From positions 3,077,001 through 3,141,000 of the forward strand of contig NC_011420.2 in NCBI RefSeq assembly GCF_000016185.1: 64,000 nucleotides of DNA, written 5' to 3'. Positions 59,025 through 64,000 of the stretch are shown here, in pieces. Within the stretch, counting starts at the first letter, position 1. Every line of letters begins with the position of its first letter. This DNA is from Rhodospirillum centenum SW. GTDB taxonomy: Bacteria > Pseudomonadota > Alphaproteobacteria > Azospirillales > Azospirillaceae. The translations under genes were made by a program, and so were the position numbers. Below the pieces are notes generated by a model. That model ran no database searches, had not been told where the DNA came from, and was given only the letters and a program-made list of their open reading frames with translations.

Positions 59025-60224
59025 TTGACGCCTGCGGTCCTTTCCAGCCCGGACCCGCGGTCTTCCGACCGGACGCCGGCCCGCCTCGCCGTGACCCGGC
59101 TGACCGTGACCCGCTTCCGGTCCTACCTGACGGCGCGGCTGGACTGCGATGCGCGGCCGGTCGTGCTGACCGGGCCGAACGGGGCGGGCAAGACCAACCT
59201 GCTGGAGGCGGTCAGCTTCCTCGCCCCCGGCCGCGGCCTGCGCCGCGCCCGGCTGGCGGAGATCGAGCGGACCGGCCCGGCGGAGGGCTGGGCCGGTCCC
59301 GGCTGGGCCGTCGCCGCCACGCTGGAGACCCCGGCCGGCCCGGTGGAGATCGGCACCGGCCGCGATCCCGCCGCCGGCCCGGAGAGCGAGCGCCGGCTGG
59401 TGCAGATCGACGGGCGCGCGGCCAAGGGGCAGATCGCGCTGGCCCGGCATGTCGCCGTCGTCTGGCTGACGCCGCAGATGGACCGGCTGTTCCTGGAGGC
59501 GGCGTCCGGCCGCCGGCGCTTCCTGGACCGGCTGGTGTTCGGCTTCGATCCCGCCCACGCCGGCCGCCTGTCGCAGTACGAGGCCGCCCTGCGCGAGCGG
59601 GCGCGGCTGCTGCGCGAGGGGCCGGCCGATCCGGCCTGGCTCACCACCCTGGAGGACCGCATGGCGACGCTGGGCGTCGCCGTCGCCGCGGCCCGGGCCG
59701 ACATGGTGGCGCGGCTGGCCGCCGCCGCGGCCCTGGGGGTGGGGCCGTTCCCCGCTCCCGGCATGGCCATGGCGGGCGGGGTGGACGATCTGGTCGCCGC
59801 CGGTCCCGCGCTGGCGGCGGAGGATGCGCTGCGCCGCACCCTGCGCGACAGCCGCCGCCGCGACGCCGAGGCGGGCGGCGCGGCCATCGGCCCGCACCGC
59901 AGCGACCTCTGCGTCACCTGTCGGGCCAAGGAGATGCCGGCCGAGCGGGGCAGCACCGGCGAGCAGAAGGCGCTGCTGATCGCCATCGTGCTGGCGAACG
60001 CCCGGCTGATGAAGGCCGAGACCGGCACGGCCCCGCTGCTGCTGCTGGACGAGGTGGCGGCGCATCTGGACGCCGACCGCCGCGCCGCCCTGTTCGCGGA
60101 GATCCTGGCGACGGGGTCGCAGGCCTGGATGACCGGCACCGACGCCCAGGTCTTCGCCGAGCTGGGGGCCGCGGCCAGCCATGTGCGGGTGGAGGATTCC
60201 CGTCTCGCCCCCGCCAAAATCTAG
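59025..60224 (+). CDS. recF: DNA replication and repair protein RecF
   Basis: 399-aa SMC-like ATPase that helps load RecA at gaps. Walker A LTGPNGAGKTNLLEAVSFLA, RecF signature SGRRRFLDRLVFGFDPAHAG, PHRSDL, the D-loop/Q-loop region GSTGEQKALLIAIVLANARL, and Walker B PLLLLDEVAAHLDADRR. The start is uncertain: TTG 59025 gives the full frame, but GTG 59091 (VTRLTVTRFRSYL) would give a more usual N terminus. It lies between dnaN and gyrB. Confidence 0.93.
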   Translation: MTPAVLSSPDPRSSDRTPARLAVTRLTVTRFRSYLTARLDCDARPVVLTGPNGAGKTNLLEAVSFLAPGRGLRRARLAEIERTGPAEGWAGPGWAVAATLETPAGPVEIGTGRDPAAGPESERRLVQIDGRAAKGQIALARHVAVVWLTPQMDRLFLEAASGRRRFLDRLVFGFDPAHAGRLSQYEAALRERARLLREGPADPAWLTTLEDRMATLGVAVAAARADMVARLAAAAALGVGPFPAPGMAMAGGVDDLVAAGPALAAEDALRRTLRDSRRRDAEAGGAAIGPHRSDLCVTCRAKEMPAERGSTGEQKALLIAIVLANARLMKAETGTAPLLLLDEVAAHLDADRRAALFAEILATGSQAWMTGTDAQVFAELGAAASHVRVEDSRLAPAKI

Positions 60225-60270
60225 TATGGTCCGCCCTCTTTTCAGACGTCTTTCCCGCCCGATCTGGTAA

Positions 60271-62910
<2,640 letters not shown>

Positions 62911-63180
62911 GGGGGCTGTGGTATTGCCTGACATACTGCTTCGGACGATCGATTAAATTCGTAGGATTGGAGCGGGATGCCCAGGAGAACATTCATGCTC
63001 TCATCTTGATAAGCTAATACTTTAATGGTGGTTTCTTAAGATGGAGCGGAGTTGGTTCGATGTTGTGGCATGTGTGACTTCAGTCGGAATCATGGTCGCT
63101 GATAATCAATCTATTGTTTTTAAGTCCTGGCGACGGACGACAATGGCAACTCTGTTGGAGTTCGAGGACTGCGCGTCCGC
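62911..63180. other. AT-rich junction after gyrB
   Basis: 270 bp with a clear fall in GC content and no recognisable gene. A 62-codon frame at 63041 lacks support. It probably holds the gyrB end and the promoter of the foreign-looking NTPase gene. Confidence 0.5.
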
Positions 63181-64000
63181 ATGCGGAAACTCGCCATACG
63201 TCTGCTCGAAAGGCTCGTTGCTCGCCTGAAGGCTGAGCCCAAGCGATCCGATTCTGGGAACGCGCGAGCACCCTTTCCGAGGGTCGAGATGCAGGTCGAC
63301 CGTCCGATCCGAACAGGCGACGAAGATTTGTTCGATCGGCGTAGCTTCGCGGAGCGCATTGCGGACGTGATCGCTTCACGGTCCGACCCGTCATCGCTCG
63401 TGATTGGTGTCTACGGCCCCTGGGGCGATGGCAAGACATCGACCCTGAACATGATCCGTGCGCGCCTCTCCTCAAGGTCAGACATCGTCCAAATCAACTA
63501 CAATCCATGGCAGTTCAGCGCGGATCGGGACCGCATCGCGCACAGCTTCTGGAATATGCTCGTCGCGGCTTTGCAGGAGATTCTAGTCGACATTGACAAG
63601 GCCGGGGAGGCGGTCAGCACCTTGGCATCGTTCGTTCCCGTGTACGGTGAAACCCTCTCGAAGGCGGTGGACAAGCACCTCACCCGCGACCTCGAGCAGG
63701 TAAGGCGGGGTGTCTCAGACAAGTTGGAGGTCTCGGACAGGCGGATCGTCGTTTTCATCGACGACATCGACAGGCTGGAGCGAGCGGAAGTCCAGGCCCT
63801 CTTCCGCCTTGTCAAGCTGTCGGGCGACTTTCCCAAGGTCACCTACGTGCTGGCGTTCGACGACAAGATGGTCGCCGCCTCGATTGGCGAAGCCTACGGG
63901 AATGGCGATGTCGCGTCGGGCCGTCGTTTTCTCGAGAAGATCGTGCAGGTTCCGCTCCATCTACCTCCGGCGGACCGCAACGCGCTCAGGGAGATGATGT
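63181..64000 (+). CDS. KAP-family P-loop NTPase (5' part, cut by window end)
   Basis: At least 273 residues of a KAP-type P-loop NTPase; the gene continues past the window. Possible starts are ATG 63181 (MRKLAIRLLERLVARL) or ATG 63289 (MQVDRPIRTGDEDLFDRRSF), which resembles typical KAP N termini. Walker A is GVYGPWGDGKTSTLNMI, the KAP-characteristic NPWQF occurs in INYNPWQFSADRDRIAHSFW, and Walker B is VVFIDDIDRLERAEVQALF. Then comes FRLVKLSGDFPKVTYVLAFD and FLEKIVQVPLHLPPADR, as in the family. GC content and codon use are lower than in gyrB, suggesting horizontal transfer. KAP NTPases occur in several anti-phage systems (for example as the ATPase of Qat), so a defence role is possible but unproven here. 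Confidence 0.85.
   Translation, partial: MRKLAIRLLERLVARLKAEPKRSDSGNARAPFPRVEMQVDRPIRTGDEDLFDRRSFAERIADVIASRSDPSSLVIGVYGPWGDGKTSTLNMIRARLSSRSDIVQINYNPWQFSADRDRIAHSFWNMLVAALQEILVDIDKAGEAVSTLASFVPVYGETLSKAVDKHLTRDLEQVRRGVSDKLEVSDRRIVVFIDDIDRLERAEVQALFRLVKLSGDFPKVTYVLAFDDKMVAASIGEAYGNGDVASGRRFLEKIVQVPLHLPPADRNALREMM

Noticed and set aside
63041-63229. 62-codon frame in the AT-rich junction after gyrB
   Set aside because: It overlaps the start of the KAP NTPase gene, has no ribosome site and no recognisable sequence.

Overview
The window is a continuous stretch of a very GC-rich (about 70%) alphaproteobacterial chromosome. Gene content and order (Tim44-like gene with mltA, System I ccm genes, rpsT-dnaA, dnaN-recF-gyrB, mtnK, SirB1, rsmI/yraN) point to a Rhodospirillaceae/Azospirillaceae-type organism. 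The set resembles Rhodospirillum (Rhodocista) centenum or a close relative, but this is inferred from family content and not proven. The last ~1 kb is clearly lower in GC and looks foreign.

Layout. 0.35-10 kb: Tim44-like protein, lytic transglycosylase MltA, an iron-regulated TonB-dependent siderophore receptor with a Fur-box-like site, an unrecognised 357-aa protein, a GAF-containing membrane histidine kinase and a class I/II aminotransferase. 10-13 kb: a TorF-type porin and a fold-III ornithine-type decarboxylase with a long leader that contains a small ORF. 13-24.4 kb: a System I cytochrome c maturation locus ccmAB...ccmCDE-X-FGHI. It is preceded by three tandem intrinsic terminators and split by an M23 peptidase-bactofilin pair. 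24.5-35 kb: a chemoreceptor, a small unknown protein, a stand-alone receiver, a CDF zinc exporter, a DUF808 protein, an acyl-CoA synthetase, tRNA-Arg(CCU), an SDR, an orphan HPt protein and a FliL-like secreted protein. 35-43 kb: an LpoA-like lipoprotein divergent from rsmI-yraN, SirB1, methylthioribose kinase, a FlgC-like protein and coaBC-dut. 43-46.2 kb: an Rrf2 regulator-cysK pair bracketed by two toxin-antitoxin modules. 46-50 kb: MoeB-type protein, DsrE-like protein, mutM, an exported protein, enoyl-CoA hydratase and rpsT. 50-63 kb: dnaA, two histidine kinases, an AlkZ-like protein, a phasin, then dnaN-recF-gyrB. 63.1 kb to the end: the 5' part of a KAP-type P-loop NTPase, cut by the window edge, which may open a defence or mobile island.

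How the genes fit together. The ccm genes build the heme-export and holocytochrome c assembly machine. The embedded M23-bactofilin pair is a typical cell-shape module. dnaA, dnaN, recF and gyrB form the replication/initiation neighbourhood. Many two-component parts (three kinases, receiver, HPt, MCP) have no adjacent partner and must work with genes elsewhere.

The most unusual non-coding signal is a recurring habit of short exact-period tandem repeats in intergenic DNA. Several are hairpin-forming, and several duplicate the 3' end and stop codon of the preceding gene. Starts were chosen from ribosome binding sites, signal peptides, overlaps and family length. Very long antisense open frames caused by the GC bias were disregarded.
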